A DNA stretch of 64,000 nt, taken from the NCBI RefSeq assembly GCF_000283155.1, contig NW_004454216.1, positions 2,023,861-2,087,860 of the forward strand, written 5' to 3'. A program made the translations under genes and the position numbers. The stretch is from Ceratotherium simum simum. Taxonomy: Eukaryota > Chordata > Mammalia > Perissodactyla > Rhinocerotidae. Positions 1 through 13,022 of the stretch are shown in pieces; the first letter of the stretch is position 1, and every line of letters starts with the position of its first letter. The notes under the pieces were generated by a model. That model ran no database searches. It was not told where the DNA came from and saw only the letters and a program-made list of their open reading frames with translations.

Positions 1-277
1 CCGCTACTGGCGGCCCGGGTTCGGATCCCGGGCGCGCACCGACGCACCGCTTCTCCGGCCATGCTGAGGCCGCGTCCCACATACAGCAACTAGAAGGATG
101 TGCAACTATCACATACAACTATCTACTGGGGCTTTGGGGGGAAAAACAAAAAGGAGGAGGATTGGCAATAGATGTTAGCTCAGAGCTGGTCTTCCTCAGC
201 AAAAAGAGGAGGATTAGCATGGATGTTAGCTCAGGGCTGATCTTCCTCACACACACAAAAAAAAAAACAAAAAAAAA
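1..277 (+). mobile_element. ERE SINE, sense orientation, 5' end cut by window edge
   Basis: tRNA-derived perissodactyl SINE. The box-B-like GGTTCGGATCC lies near position 20, followed by the body and two copies of the GATGTTAGCTCAG module, ending in an A-rich tail with CACACA near 240-277. Box A is cut off by the window start. This is the only ERE here in the same orientation as GSK3B. It is of the longer type that carries the segment also seen in the copies at 46.1, 50.6, 51.7 and 52.9 kb. Confidence 0.9.
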
Positions 278-415
278 ACCCTGCTTAACTTATGTTATTT
301 AATCATCACAACAACGCTTGGAAGTAGCAGCTATCTCCATTTTATAGATATTAAATGGTAGAATATGCCATTCAAATCTTGGTATGATTTTAGAGCCTGT
401 ATTTACACCATTATG
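275..415 (-). mobile_element. MIR SINE fragment (ancient)
   Basis: The run TTTAATCATCACAACAACGC, then TCCATTTTATAGAT, follows the antisense MIR core. It is strongly diverged and the boundaries are approximate. Confidence 0.5.
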
Positions 416-450
416 CCTCTCTCCAAGGACAAAAACTTGAATTTTTTTTC

Positions 451-716
451 TTTTCTTCTTCGCTTCTTCCCCCCCTTTATTTTTTTTGTGGTGAGGAAGA
501 TTGGCCCTGAGCTAACATCTGTTGCCAATCTTCCTCTTTTTCCTTGAGGAACATTGTTGCTGAGCTAACATCTGTGCCAGTCTTTCTCTATTTTGTATGT
601 GAGATGCTGCCACAACATGGCTTGATGAGCGGTGTGTAAGTCCATGGCCAGGATCCAAACCCATGAATCCTGGGTGGCCAAAGCGGAGCGCGTGAACTTA
701 ACCACTGGGCCGGCCC
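451..716 (-). mobile_element. ERE SINE, antisense
   Basis: It starts with a T-rich tail, has two CTGAGCTAACATCTG modules, a GGATCCAAACC box-B complement, and ends at GGGCCGGCC. Flanks TGAATTTTTTTTC (438-450) and a near-identical copy at 717-730 look like the target-site duplication. It forms an inverted pair with the sense ERE at 1-277. Confidence 0.9.
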
Positions 717-3112
717 TGAATTTTTTTTTCTTAAGGGGAATTTTATGGTTCTTCAGAATTGATGCTTGTTAATCCCATTGGCATAGTATCTTCTTATGAT
801 TGAAAATGTGATATTATTGTGCTGTCAAGGACTCCAGAGTCTTTTCTGTCTCATCTTTATCCTCTGCCACCCTATGTTTTTCTTTCAGTTTCCAAAAGTG
901 ATATACAGGGTGATATCTCCAAAAGCCAGCCCATGTGTGACGTCTGTCCATTTTGTTTCCCTTGCCTCTCCTTTTGTTTACTCTTCCTGTCCCCAAAGGA
1001 AATTTAGTAATTCTTTGTTTTGTTTTTCCCAATCCTTTAGATAGAATCATGGGGAGATGAATGGCAGCTAAGGGAAAAAGGCCCTGCTGCAAAGATTTTT
1101 ATCACGTCACGGATACATAGAACTTGCCCTAAAATTTTTATCATGCTATTGATGGTTAGGGTTGATGTGACTGATTCAGCTGCTGGGTTGGCATTCTCTT
1201 TCTTCATAGTTTTGCTCCAAGGTATGTAAGCACTTGCACTCTGGCCAGAGCTTCCACGTCACAGAATAGAGCCCCTATTTCATGCCAAGAATATGTTTAT
1301 TTTAGAATTTGTCTAACTCTTATTCTGTGGACCTCAGTTCCTTTTTATGTCTTTTGCTTATTAATTTTTATGTTGTTTTCATGTTTCTAAGCTGTTTTGT
1401 TTATTTGGGGGAGAACATCTTGCTTTAATAGAAGTTCTTTAGCCAGTTACTTAGGTTAAAGAGTTATTTGAACTTTGATTTAAAAACCTGAAAATTTGGC
1501 GTGGTCAGTGTTTCACCCTCCGATAATCTGAATCATGCCTGAAAATGAGGTTCTTTTTGGTTCTTTTGAGTAATTTATATAATAATATTTTTCAATAGAG
1601 CGTTTGCCATGTTGCGGTAAACATCCGTAAGAATAGTTATTTCTCTTAGTGATAGAGAAACAGTAGGCAGTGTTGTTTTCCCTACTAATGCTATTATTAG
1701 GTAAAAAAAAGTCATAAAAATACTTTGTATCTTCCTTGTAGTCACAGGTCTTATGCTGGTTTCTCTGGGCTTTTGTTACAGACTTTTAACTTTGTTATTT
1801 CTACATGGAGACATTATTCTTGAGCTAAAGGAAGATTTTATAGAGCTAGTCATTACTGCTTTTATTCAGTTGGAATCAGTAGTATGGCTTATTAACATCT
1901 CCAAACGCCTCAGGTAAAAAGTGTTGCAGTTGTTGCTTTTTCTCAGCTCTGAATCTTAAGAAACATGAAATTAAATGGCTAAAGTAGGTTCAGCCTTGAG
2001 ATTTATCATTCATATAAAATTAGAATGTCAGTGTCAGATACCTCCTAAGCATTTAAACATGCTTGAAGGGGCCTTTTGGTTTTCGGATGCTCACTCCAGC
2101 TCTGGATGTGGACTGTGTTACGCTGTTCATTCCCGGGATGGATTGGTCTGAGATGTGACTTCAAAAGACTTAAAAAATGTAACCACGAGGTGTTGCTTAG
2201 AGATACAACCCTGTGTTTGGGAGATTGAGAACTAGGCCACACATATCATTTTGGGATATGCCTAAGGCTTTTGTAAAAACTATATTCTATATTTAACAGC
2301 CTTTGATAGGAAGTGGTTCTGTTGCATACCATCTTCCTGTTGCCTCCTGAGAAGTCTATTGTGGCTTATATATTTAGGATTTCTTTATTGTGGTAGAGAG
2401 TAGGGAATTTACTTGTATATTCTAATTATAATAGGAAATTCATACTACCTGAGTGAATTTTAACTGTAATAGAGGGTCCCAGGAGTCCTCTGGCCAGAGA
2501 GAAGGGACCTGGAGCCTAGCTGTTTCCACTGTTGTTGCTCCTGAGATATACAGTGGCATTTTTTTGAGACCAATTTTATTGCAATTGGTGTGAGATTCAC
2601 GATACCATGCATTTTGGGAAATTCAGTATTGGGCAAACTGGTGATTTTTTTTTTTTTCTTGATGAGGCAGATTTGGCAGATTTGTTATAATTTCTAGTTT
2701 TTCATGAGGATTTTGGTCTCTTGGTAGCAGTGCTTAACATGCTGCTCTGTTGCTAAGATCCATAATTATCCAGTTTCTAGTAGTAAATGTTAAATTGTTT
2801 GAACATCACAGAATCAATTGTTTTCCATTTTTGTTTTCCATATGCTTTTGCTTTGGAATAAGTTTCAAAATCTAATGTTGCCAGAGTATCTTTGGAAATA
2901 GCTCTTTAGCTATTTATAAGTGAATAATTGAGGCCTGAAAACTGTCAAAGATTATTCATTTATTCTCTTCTTATTACTCTGGAGGTGATCTTTTTACATT
3001 ATATTTTCAGAAACATTATCTGCTTCTTTGATGGGGGTAATAGTCTATGAAGTTAGTCTTTCAGCTGTCGCAGGAAGGTTGTAAAATGTAGCAGAGGCGG
3101 CATGAGGCAAGT

Positions 3113-3270
3113 GAAGAGTTCTGCTTAGAGCTTTTTGATATTGGACAAGTTATTTTCTCTTAGTCTTACTTTCTTCATTTGCATAGTAAACACAGTGTAT
3201 CCCTACATTTATTATAAGTGTTAGAGTAGATGAAACAATGAACTGGAAAGTTCTTTGTACAGTGAAATTT
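3113..3270 (+). mobile_element. MIR SINE fragment
   Basis: Similarity to the MIR core: GGACAAGTTATTTTCTCTTAG, then TTCTTCATTTGCATAGTAAA. Diverged; boundaries approximate. Confidence 0.5.
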
Positions 3271-5234
3271 TATACAGCTGTTATTTTATTGCTAAGTTGG
3301 CAAATTACAGTGCCAAATGATGACATGCGTTTCCTTGGCACAGTAGCTGCTGACTGTCCCATGCACTGCTAATGCTCATGCCAAGTCATCCCCAGTGTTA
3401 TCTTGCCATTCTTTACAGCTCTGCTATTTCAGATCTCTGATGGAGCAGTCTGAAGAGCTTGATGATTTCTCAGTAAAAATACCAGGATGTTTGAGGTAGA
3501 AAGCCTGAGAGCCGTTGTTCCTAGTATACCTAGGGATTTCACATTAGTGGAGAGTATAGCCCATAAGAGTTCTCAGCAGTCTCTCTAACTGCTTGAGCGA
3601 GAATAGAGTAAATCTTTTAATTTCTGCTAAGATAGTAAGTAGTTTTTTACTAGAAGTACAGGAGGGTGAAAGGATTGGTCCTTGTCCACATCCAATCACA
3701 GTTTAAAATTAAGAGGCCTCAAGAGTCTCTCTCACTTACAGCATCTGTAGGACTTATCTGTTTATCTTTCTACTCTGCTTTTAATATTTTTGCAGAATTA
3801 TCTCATTTGTGCCTTTTCTCACATGCAAATCGTAATGCTGGGATAGACTTCCCAGGCTTAGTAGTTAAGGTTGAAGAGATACTAAATACCAGGGTTGTGA
3901 TATCTTTCATAGCTGGTTCTTGTAGCCCTGAAACCATTTTTCTGAAATGTGAAGGTTTTTTTTGAGAAATGCAACCTGAGGAGGCAAGTGGGGAAAGTCA
4001 TTACAATGTACTTATATTGCTTAAGTTTTCTTACAGGAGGAAGTGCAAATCTGTGGCTCCTGTTTTTTTTTTTCTTTTATTGAAATATGGTTAGACAGTA
4101 TAAAAGCATCATTTTTGGTTATACTCCAGATGGCTTTTGTTTTCAATTAAAATTGTGGCGTACAACAGCCATTCTTAAAAACTATTAATTTATCTTAATT
4201 AAAAAATAAAGCTTTGCTTTGTGAATTAGACCTGTGAGATTTTGCAAGCAACTTGTTCAGTGAAATTATTAACTCATAGTTCTTGAAATTTTTTTTCTTT
4301 TTGGTGATACGATTTTGACTTGGATGATCTAGGGAAGAGTCAGACTGTTTGAAATCACTTCTACTTTTTATTTTCTTTGGGACAATGGGTTATAAGAAAA
4401 TGTATTCAATACCTTAGATTTTAATCTTTCTGGATCTAACCTTTCTATATCTCTTCATTTAGAGTTTAACTTCAGAAGACTGTAATCCTGTCTTTAGGAG
4501 TGCTAAAACAAAGATAGGTTTATTTTACAAATGAGGAAGAAAATAACTTATAGTAAGATTTATAGTCAACCTGAAAAGTTGTGGTTAAGATTAACATGGT
4601 CAGAAATGAAAGTAATATGGAATATTTTTGGGGAGTGGAGCGTGATGATTTAGAACTCAGATTAAACTAATTCTTAGCAAATATATTTAAGATCTATTTT
4701 ACTAGGAAGTGAGATGTGAAGGGGCTATTTGAAAGCTTTGAGAACAATTTAAAGCTCTTTAAAATCAAGTACTAGAATGGTTTAGAATAGTTTAAGAATT
4801 CAGAGAACAAGATGATTGTGAACTATGTCTAGTCAAGCAGGAGTTGGCTCTTGAGCTTGAATTGAAGAGAATCTTTGGATTCTTATTAGGGGAGAGGGAA
4901 GGCCAAAAAGGTAAGAAGAGGGCCACGAGTGGGCAGAGACCCCACAGCCACTTAGCTACCTATGAATGAGGCTCAGTTCAGAATGGGTTTGATTTTTCTT
5001 TTAAGTTTTACATTTCTTACCCCCAAATTAACATTCTTTCCCCTGTTCCTATTACTCATCTGACCTTTCTCTGAGAGGTATCCCACTGTTTTCTTAAAAA
5101 GAAAGAAAATACGGAGAAGGGAAAACTTAAAGCGCTACCTTTCCAAAGGCAGAGTGGTCTGAACAGAGTCAGCATGTTTAGACATTTTTAGTTGCACATA
5201 TTTTATTTTCAAGAAAACTAAAGAAGCCTTGAGG

Positions 5235-5440
5235 AAAGAAGTAGAGCCTTTAGAGTTGGACAGATAAGGATTCAAACCCTGATGGGACCACCGTTTGCTT
5301 TTTTGACCCAGGGCAAATTTAATATTCTTCCCATTACATTTAATATGGGAACAGTACTATCTACTCACGGGGTGGTTGTTTTCATTAAGTGAAGTCACAT
5401 ATATAAACTAAACGCGGTGCCTGGTCTATAGAATGACTGG
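5235..5440 (+). mobile_element. MIR SINE, sense
   Basis: It follows the MIR order: GGATTCAAACCC, GGGCAAATTTAA, AATATGGGAACAGTACTA, GTGCCTGGTCTATAG. It lies about 180 bases upstream of the exon 2 acceptor. Confidence 0.65.
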
Positions 5441-5589
5441 ATATATGGTGGTTAAAAAAAAATTAATTGAAACAAATAGTTGAAGTAATTCTGTATGATA
5501 AACTAAGATGAGCATCTAAAACTAGTTTGTTGTAAGGAATATAGTTTACTTTGTATACTTTGGCAATTTTCTCTGTTTAATTCTTTTAG

Positions 5590-5859
<270 letters not shown>

Positions 5860-6379
5860 TAAATAATAATTTTTTTTTCAGTCTTTTGCTTCAAATTTCA
5901 TTTATTGTGCAAAATTTTTGTTCAGCTCAACCACTGTAATGATTTTATTTTATGTTGTGTATTTTGTAGAGAGAAAATTTACTGAAGATTGCAATATTAT
6001 TTTTGGACCACTGCTATGAGTGATATATGTATTTAAAATATTGTGAAAGGTAGATTAAGATGTCTTAATTTAAACTTTTAAAAAGTGACCTCTCCCTGCT
6101 TTGGGTCTCATTGGTGTAGGAGACCAGAGAAACACTGCTGGTAGCATATGATCATTTGATATAGTTGACTATGCTTCCATTCTTGAAAAATTTCCTTTGA
6201 ATCTGTGATGCAGCACTATCATTTTTCCCCCATAACTCTGACCTGTCTTTGCTATCTTCCTATGTCTCTCTTCTGCCTGCCCCTAGAAACCAGCAATCCC
6301 CACAGTTCCCTTTATTTTCATTTCTCGCACCATCTCTTTAGGGAATCCTACTCATGGATGTTCAGAGGTCATCTCTATG

Positions 6380-6600
6380 TTATGGTATAGTGGAGGGTCA
6401 GCTGACCTGGGCTCTAATCAAGACTCTGCTGTTAACAAGCAAGTCATGCAGCTCTATTCCCTGCTCTGCTCCTCCCACCTCTGCAACATTTACTGAGGGT
6501 CTCCCGTGTGCTAGAAACTATGCTGAACATTAAGGGATATAAAAATAAATAACAGGTGATCACTCTTCTGAAATAGCACACAGTCTAGTGTCTGTATGCT
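6380..6600. mobile_element. MIR/L2-like fragments
   Basis: 6385-6470 resembles the MIR head (GACCTGGGCTCTAATCAAGA and on). 6485-6600 resembles the antisense L2 3' end (ACATTTACTGAGGGTCTCCC, then a GTGTGCTAGAAACTATGCTG-like stretch). Both are diverged. Confidence 0.4.
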
Positions 6601-6699
6601 CTAGAATGTTTTGAATATTTTAAAGACGTTTTAAAAAAAAATTCTAAAGTTTTTGTCTTCGATTCTCACTCTCTTTCCCAAGTACTCGTCCCTTATTGC

Positions 6700-7545
6700 C
6701 GAATGCCCACTGGATCTTGATATCGCAATGTTGCACTGTTATCTCAAATTGTCAAGGCTTCTTATCTAACCCTGATTTAACTTTTAAGACCCAATGAACA
6801 TCCTTTCTATTGGTTACCATTCCTTTTTGCCTTTGCCTTCTAATGGTTTTATCAATCACGTTGTCATTCAGTTTCTTCCATTCTCTCATACCTCATATCC
6901 AGTCATTATCAAACTTGGTTGTTTTTTTTTTTTTTCCCCCCTCACTGCCTTGTTGATCTATCCCTTCTTTCCTTTTCTCATCACTGCTATTCTAGTCAGG
7001 CCCTTGTCATTATTTGGCTTAACTGCTAGTAAGACACTACTTCTGATCTTCTCACTTTCAATCCCTTCTGCATACCAACACTAGAATAATCCCACAGTTC
7101 AGTTTGGTCATGTTGTTTCTCCTACACACAAATCTTCTATGGTTCCTTGTAGTGTAGAAAATAAAGCCTGGCCAGTTCAGTTGTGCATTCAGGAGCTTCC
7201 ATAGTCTTGCCTTATCTCCAAATACTCAGCCTTCCAAACCTTCTATGTCACTATCCTTGAAATATTTTGATCTTTATAGCCTCTCTGCTTTCATTCAGCT
7301 TCCCTTCTATCACTCCCATTCTCTTGCTCTGTAAATCCTGTGCGTATGTAAAGACCCATATCAGATTCTTCCTTTATGAAATTTCTTAGATGATTCCACC
7401 AGCCATATGGATCTTGCTGTTCTAAGTTCCTTGAACACATATTATCCGTAAACTAGGAAATTCCAATTTTTTTCATGACAAGGACTCCATTTTTATTATA
7501 TTTGTCTCCTGGATACCCACACATTCAGTGTTTTTTTGGATTAGT
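6700..7545 (+). mobile_element. L2 LINE fragment, sense (diverged)
   Basis: Pyrimidine-rich text with L2 landmarks in order: a TTCTATGGTTCC-like segment, GTCTTGCCTTATCTCC, TTCCTTGAACACATATTATC and GACAAGGACTCC near the 3' end. Weak but consistent. ORFs in it are not real genes. Confidence 0.5.
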
Positions 7546-7552
7546 TGTTGAT

Positions 7553-7785
7553 AGCAAATACTTATCAAATCCTTATTATATGCTCTGTGATCTACTAAGG
7601 TTTTTTTATATGAGTAGTTTTATTTGAGTCTTACCATTAGTACTGTGAATTTGGTACTGTTATTATTCAGATAAGGGAAGCTGTGCACAAAGAGATTATA
7701 AATTAACTTGTCGGGGGTCACACAGTTAGCAAGTGGGTAGATGGGCAAGTATTTGAATCCAAGCAATCTGACTCCAGAGTGCTTT
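7553..7785 (-). mobile_element. MIR SINE, antisense
   Basis: Landmarks in order: GGTACTGTTATTATTCAGAT, GGGGTCACACAGTTAGCAAG, ATTTGAATCCAAGCAATCTG, ACTCCAGAG. A well-preserved MIR core and tRNA head. Confidence 0.8.
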
Positions 7786-7974
7786 ATTACATTTTATCAT
7801 TGTATCAAACCCATATATTCTGTTCAGAAGGTATTTGGGTTAGTTCTTGTTTTTCTTGCTTTTTTTTTTAATATTAATTTTTCCTTTTAGCATAGTAAGG
7901 TTATTCATTTGAGATGTTGTTTGGTTCATCGGTTTCTATCCCTTTTTAGAATTTTATTCCCATTTTTTTTGACT

Positions 7975-9530
7975 TTTAAAAAAATTATTTATATTTTCAG
8001 TCTGTGAAACACTAACATAGTTCCAAAAGTCAGAAGTGTGCACGTGTCATTCTCTTTCTATTCTTTCTGTCTTGTTTCCACTCACTCCCTGTAGATAGCC
8101 AATCTCATTATGTTCTGGTTTATTTCTCCTGGGTTTCTTTTGCACAAATGAGCAGTTATGTGTAATTTTCTTGTTTTTTTTTTTTTTTTACACTAAAGAT
8201 AAAACATTGGAGATATTCTTTTTAAGAGAAAAAGATACTGCTTTTCGTCTTAACTATAGGTTCTAGAAGTTGTTGCATATCAGTTCAGAGATTTTTCACA
8301 TCCTTCTTACAGCTGCATAGTATTGCAGAGTTGATTCAACCATTTTTCTATGTATAGATATTTAATTTCAATATTTTGTAATCTCCAAGAGTACTATTAT
8401 GTATTTTTTTTTAGGTGTGTATCTTTAGGGTAAATTAAGAGAACTAGGACTGCTGAGTCAACAAAAACACATATATAGTTTTGTTTGGTACTGCTGAATT
8501 CTCCTCCATAAGAGTTGTGCCAGTTTGCATTCTCTCCAGTAATATATGAATGGCTATTTCCCCACAGCTTTGACAATGCACATTGCTTTACTTTTTCAAT
8601 TTTTGCCAGTCTGGTGAGAAATGGTAGACTTCGTGTATTCTATTTTTTTGTCATGTAAAAAAGTCCACCCCACATGCAGTCAGATTTATTGTTCTTTTCT
8701 TTTACTATATCTGGATTTTGAGTTATAGTTAGGAAGTCTTTGCCTTATAAAGCCTTTTCTTATAGAACGCCTTTTCCTCAGGTTAAAGAGAAATTTATCC
8801 ATATTTTATTCTAGTAGTTGTAAGATTTCAACAGTTTTTCCATCTAGATCCCTGATCCATTTGAAGTTCATTCCTTTGTGTGGAGTTTATTTCTATATAT
8901 GGTATGAGTTACTGATCTAATTCTGTCTTTTCTAATCATTAACCCTTTGTCTCAGTACAGTTTATTAAAAGGTCTATTTTTGTTCCAGTGATTTGAGATG
9001 CTGTTGTTATTATATGCTGAATTTCCACATGTACTTGGTCTGTTTCTGGACTTTCCGTTCTGTTCCCATAGATTATTTGCATATTCCCCTGTCAATACCA
9101 CACTGTTTTGATTATGGAGCTTTATAGTATGTTTTAATGTCTAGTAGGGCTAATCTGCCCTTGTAGCTTTTCTTTTTTGTTTTTTTCTAGCTTTTTGTGG
9201 ATTTTTTTTCCATATGAACTTTGGTATCAATTTGATTAACTCCATAAAAAAGCTTGTTGATATTTTTAATTGGAATTTCATTAACTTTATAAATTAACTT
9301 AAGGAGAACTGTTTATAGATCAGTTTGTGATGTTGAATTATCTTATGCCAGAATAAGAGATATCTTTCCATTTGTTCAAGTTTACTTTTTTGTCTTTCAG
9401 GAATTTTACTTATACTGGCTTTTTGGCATTTGTTGTTAAGTTTATTCCTAAGTATTTTATTGCTATTTCATAGTTTTGTTTTTGTTTTTTTTTTCTCCTA
9501 CAAGCTAAAAAGTGGCAGTCTGCCTTACAC
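7975..9530 (-). mobile_element. L1M-type LINE fragment, antisense
   Basis: Old L1 3' region and ORF2 remnants in reverse. Recognisable pieces are CAGCTTTGACAATGCACATT, CCAGTCTGGTGAGAAATGGT, GATCCATTTGAAGTTCATTC, then CATAGATTATTTGCATATTC and TTTATTCCTAAGTATTTTAT. No usable ORF remains. Boundaries approximate. Confidence 0.65.
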
Positions 9531-10544
9531 CATGCTCAGTTCTTTTCCACTGTATCACCTTTCCTTTGTAGAACTTAAGTGTTCTTTGTTCTCCTTGCTT
9601 AAGTGTTAACTGTTTCCAAAAAAATAAAACTTGATATATTGACCAGTTCATTTCTCTTGATTATCATAAAATAGTAGAAAATTTTCTGAGCACTTAAAAT
9701 TCTGTAGTTTCACATCTGTGATTTATATACCTGCTGCCTAGGATTGCATTAAATAATTATGTGTTTCCAGAACAAGGTTGGAATAGGGTCTTCTCCTTGC
9801 CCAATTAAATAAACCAACCAGCTGAGCCTGCTAGTGTCAGTAAGAGGCAATTTGCTTTAGTGAAAAAACTAGAAGACAGAGAATGGTCAGAGATAAAAAG
9901 AAAACCAGGAGTATTTATCCTTGCATCAGTAGTCACGTAAACTACATTTAAGACAGTGAGCTTTTTAAAAGAATTTGTGGTATAACAAGCTTCATTTCAG
10001 CAGTGTTTGACCTTCAATTTGAATGCCTTTTTTCCTCTGTGACCCATCATACTGTGGTAAATTACTTAAACTAGAATTAAACTACCTCACTTGGCCGGTT
10101 TGGAGGCGCTTGTGATAGAAGATGCTACTGTGGTATAAAGTCCAGCTAGGTACCTTATGTAGGAGACCTTTGATATTAGAGCAAGGAGAAGATTAATCAA
10201 TCCCCAAAGCTACTGATGGTTGTTGAGGCTGGCTTTTCCAATTTGAAAATCAGTAAGTTGCATTTTTAATTAATTCGTGATCTCAGCTTCATTAACTATT
10301 GATTTCAGTTCTCCTTTGAACTAAGTGATAGGTTTCAGGTCTCCTGCTTGGTTTCACTTGTTCTGTGGTTGGGATGTGGGGGTGGAGATGTGAAGTGTCA
10401 CTGTGTTGTTCTCTTGTGAATGGAGAGGGAGTAGAGCCCTACTTTGGGTATATACTATTTTGGAGAATGAGGAGAGATAATGTCCTGGTTTCCATCCTTA
10501 GGGATATGATTATTCTCTGCATGATATTCTGGAAATAGCATACG

Positions 10545-10710
10545 ACAAAGATGACCTTGGTCCACTATTAATAGTTTTGTAAGCTTGAGCATATTCATTA
10601 ACTTTATAAGCCTCAGTTTCATCATCTGTAAAATGGGGATGCTACTACTACAGCAATGCGCCAGTCTAATGTTGGCACATAAAAGGACTCAATAAATATT
10701 ATCGTGCTCC
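10545..10710 (+). mobile_element. MIR SINE fragment, sense
   Basis: AAGCCTCAGTTTCATCATCT, then GTAAAATGGGGATGCTA, and at the end GGACTCAATAAATATT: the 3' half of MIR. Confidence 0.7.
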
Positions 10711-11038
10711 ATTCTTTTTCTCCAGTGTTGTTTGAATCAAATGAAACAATGTATTAGGAGAACGTTTTTCTAAATTTTAAAACACCTTATAACTAAGTTC
10801 TATTGTTTTTATTTTTAGGTGTCTGAATTACTAGAAACTGCTATTCACTTTGGAATTTTTCCTGTTTGTTCTACTTCCTCTTAAATTTGGTAATCCTATT
10901 TTCAGGCATCTAATTATTTGTATTTATATAACTATTTTAAGTCATTTGTGGAAAATCTATTTCCTGATAAAACTGACAGCCAACTTGAAAGAAATAGTAA
11001 TCTTGAGTTAGGCCATATGGAGCTATGTTCTTTGGGTC

Positions 11039-11398
11039 ATGGAAACTTATAGTTATCAAGTGGAAACTAAAAACCAGCTCTTAACCTCTGTGGAGAAGAG
11101 AGGGAAAGACAGCAGAAGTTTGGGTAGGAAAAGTCTTACACTGCAGTGCAGCTCTAAGAAAGTTATAGCAAAACCAACAGGGAATCCTCAACCCAAGGTA
11201 GAATCATCAGAGGAGTCCAGTGTCTCCTGGGAAAAGGGCTCCATTAAATATGTCTGCCGTGCTCAGTCATTGGCTGGGAACAGCCCATGGGAAGCTTGGC
11301 TTGGGCCCAACAAAAGAAGAGTTTTGAGAGCTCAGTGCTGGGACCATTGGTCAATGATGTTCCCTGCAGTGGGAGATCTGAGAGGTACATTTTCATAG
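11039..11398 (+). other. Unassigned 119-codon open frame in intron 2
   Basis: An ATG-initiated frame of 119 codons with a stop at 11396-11398, rich in Ser, Lys and Glu. I recognise no domain, signal peptide or membrane segment. It lies outside any repeat I can name and has slightly higher GC than its surroundings. No splice-site or promoter context is evident. It may be an eroded internal fragment of an endogenous-retrovirus-like or other old repeat, or chance. I do not call it a gene. Confidence 0.25.
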
Positions 11399-11897
11399 TT
11401 GCCATACTACGCTTCTTAAGGATACAGACTGTTTTATGCTACTTTCCCAAGTGCCTATGTAGGTAGAGTAACTAGTAAAATACTTTTTTAAATTAAATTG
11501 AATTTTTGGAGACTGTACAAAGGTTGGTGTGGAAGGATTGTACTGATTTTGCTCTTAAAATTATATATAGTTTTATTACCTCTATTATTCAAGAGGTAAT
11601 AAAGAAAATTCAAGAAAAAAATAGAGGCATGATATTTGTGGTTCTGAATGTCCTCTTTCTGGCCTTCGGTGGCTTGAATGGCTTGAGAGAAAGAAAACTT
11701 AATATAAAGCGTAATGTGCCTTTTAAGTTTTCACTTTTTTTTTAACTTGACTATTCTTCAGTGTTTATACCTTTTCAAATTCCTGTCTGTCTGTGGTAAG
11801 TTACAAAGAAGTGTTTAGCATCAGGTGTTAGATTTGCCCATTTGACTAGTTTCACGAAAGCCTTTGTAATTTTTGTGGATGGTTGGCTGTTTGAATC

Positions 11898-12740
11898 TTT
11901 TTTTATAAGAGCTTTATTGAGATATAATTCCTGTACCATAAATTTTACCCTTTTAAAGTATACAATTCATTGGTTTTAGTATAGTCCCAGGGTTGTGCAG
12001 CTATCACTACTGTCTAATTCCAGAATATTTTCATAACCTCAAAAAGAAACTATATTTATTAATAGTCACTCCTCATCCTCTCCTTCCCTTAGGCCCTGGC
12101 AACCACTAATCTGCTTTCTGTCTCTATGGATTTGCCCATTCTGGACACTTCATATAAATGGAATTATAATATGTGATCTTTTTGTGTCTGACTTCTTTCA
12201 CTTAGAATAATATTTTCAAGGTTCATCTGTGTTATACCATGTCTCCGTACTTAGTCCTTTTTATGGATGAATAATATGCCATTGTATGGATATGCCACAT
12301 TTGTTTATTCGTTCATCAGTTGATGAACATTTGAGTTGTTTCTACCTTTTGGCTTTTATGAATGATGCTGCTCTGAATATTTGCATGTAAGTTTTTGTGG
12401 GGACTTTTTTTTTCAGTTCTCTTTGGTTGTACCTAGAAGTATGGTGGATCATATGCTGACTCTGTGATTAACATCTTGAGCAAGTGCTAACTTGTTTTTC
12501 AAAGCGTGCTTACCGTTTTACAGTCCCACGAGCAATGTGTATGAGCACTGCAGTTTCTCCACATCGTCACCAATACTTATTATTATCTGGTTTTTGATTA
12601 TCCCTATCTTAGAGTGAAGTAGTATCTCCTTGTCTTGATTTGCATTTCCTAATGGCTAATGAGGTTGAGCATCTTTTCATGTGTTTATTGGCTATTTGTA
12701 TATGTTCTTTGGAGAAATGTCTGTAGAATTCCTTTGCCTA
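11898..12740 (-). mobile_element. Outer L1M LINE, 3' part, antisense
   Basis: Classic reversed L1M 3' end: GCTTTATTGAGATATAATTC, CCTGGCAACCACTAATCTGC, ATGCCATTGTATGGATATGC, GTGTTTATTGGCTATTTGTA. The text stops at TCCTTTGC (12730-12737). It appears to resume at 21887, where TCCTTTGC recurs, so this L1 seems to have been split by a later 9-kb insertion. Confidence 0.85.
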
Positions 12741-12775
12741 CTAAAAATTTTTTTTTAATTTAAAATTTTTTTTCT

Positions 12776-13022
12776 TTTTTTTTTTTTGGTGAGGAACATT
12801 GGCCCTGAGCTCACATCTGTTGCCAATCTTCTCTTTTTGCTGAGGAAGATTGGGCCTGAGCTAACATCTCTGCCCATCTTCCTCTATTTTGTATGTGGGA
12901 TGCCGCCACAGCATGGCTTGATGAGTGGTGCATAGGCGTGCGCCTGGGATCCGAACCTGCAAACCCCTGTCTGCCGAAGTGGAGCACATGAACTTAACCA
13001 CTACACCACCGGGCCGGCCCCC
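12776..13022 (-). mobile_element. ERE SINE, antisense, in an L1 A-tail
   Basis: T-rich start, two CTGAGC(T/C)AACATCT modules, GGATCCGAACC box-B complement, and GGGCCGGCC end. It sits in the T-run that marks the poly(A) tail of the middle L1. Flanks of the form AAATTTT(n)CTTTTTTT occur on both sides. Confidence 0.9.
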
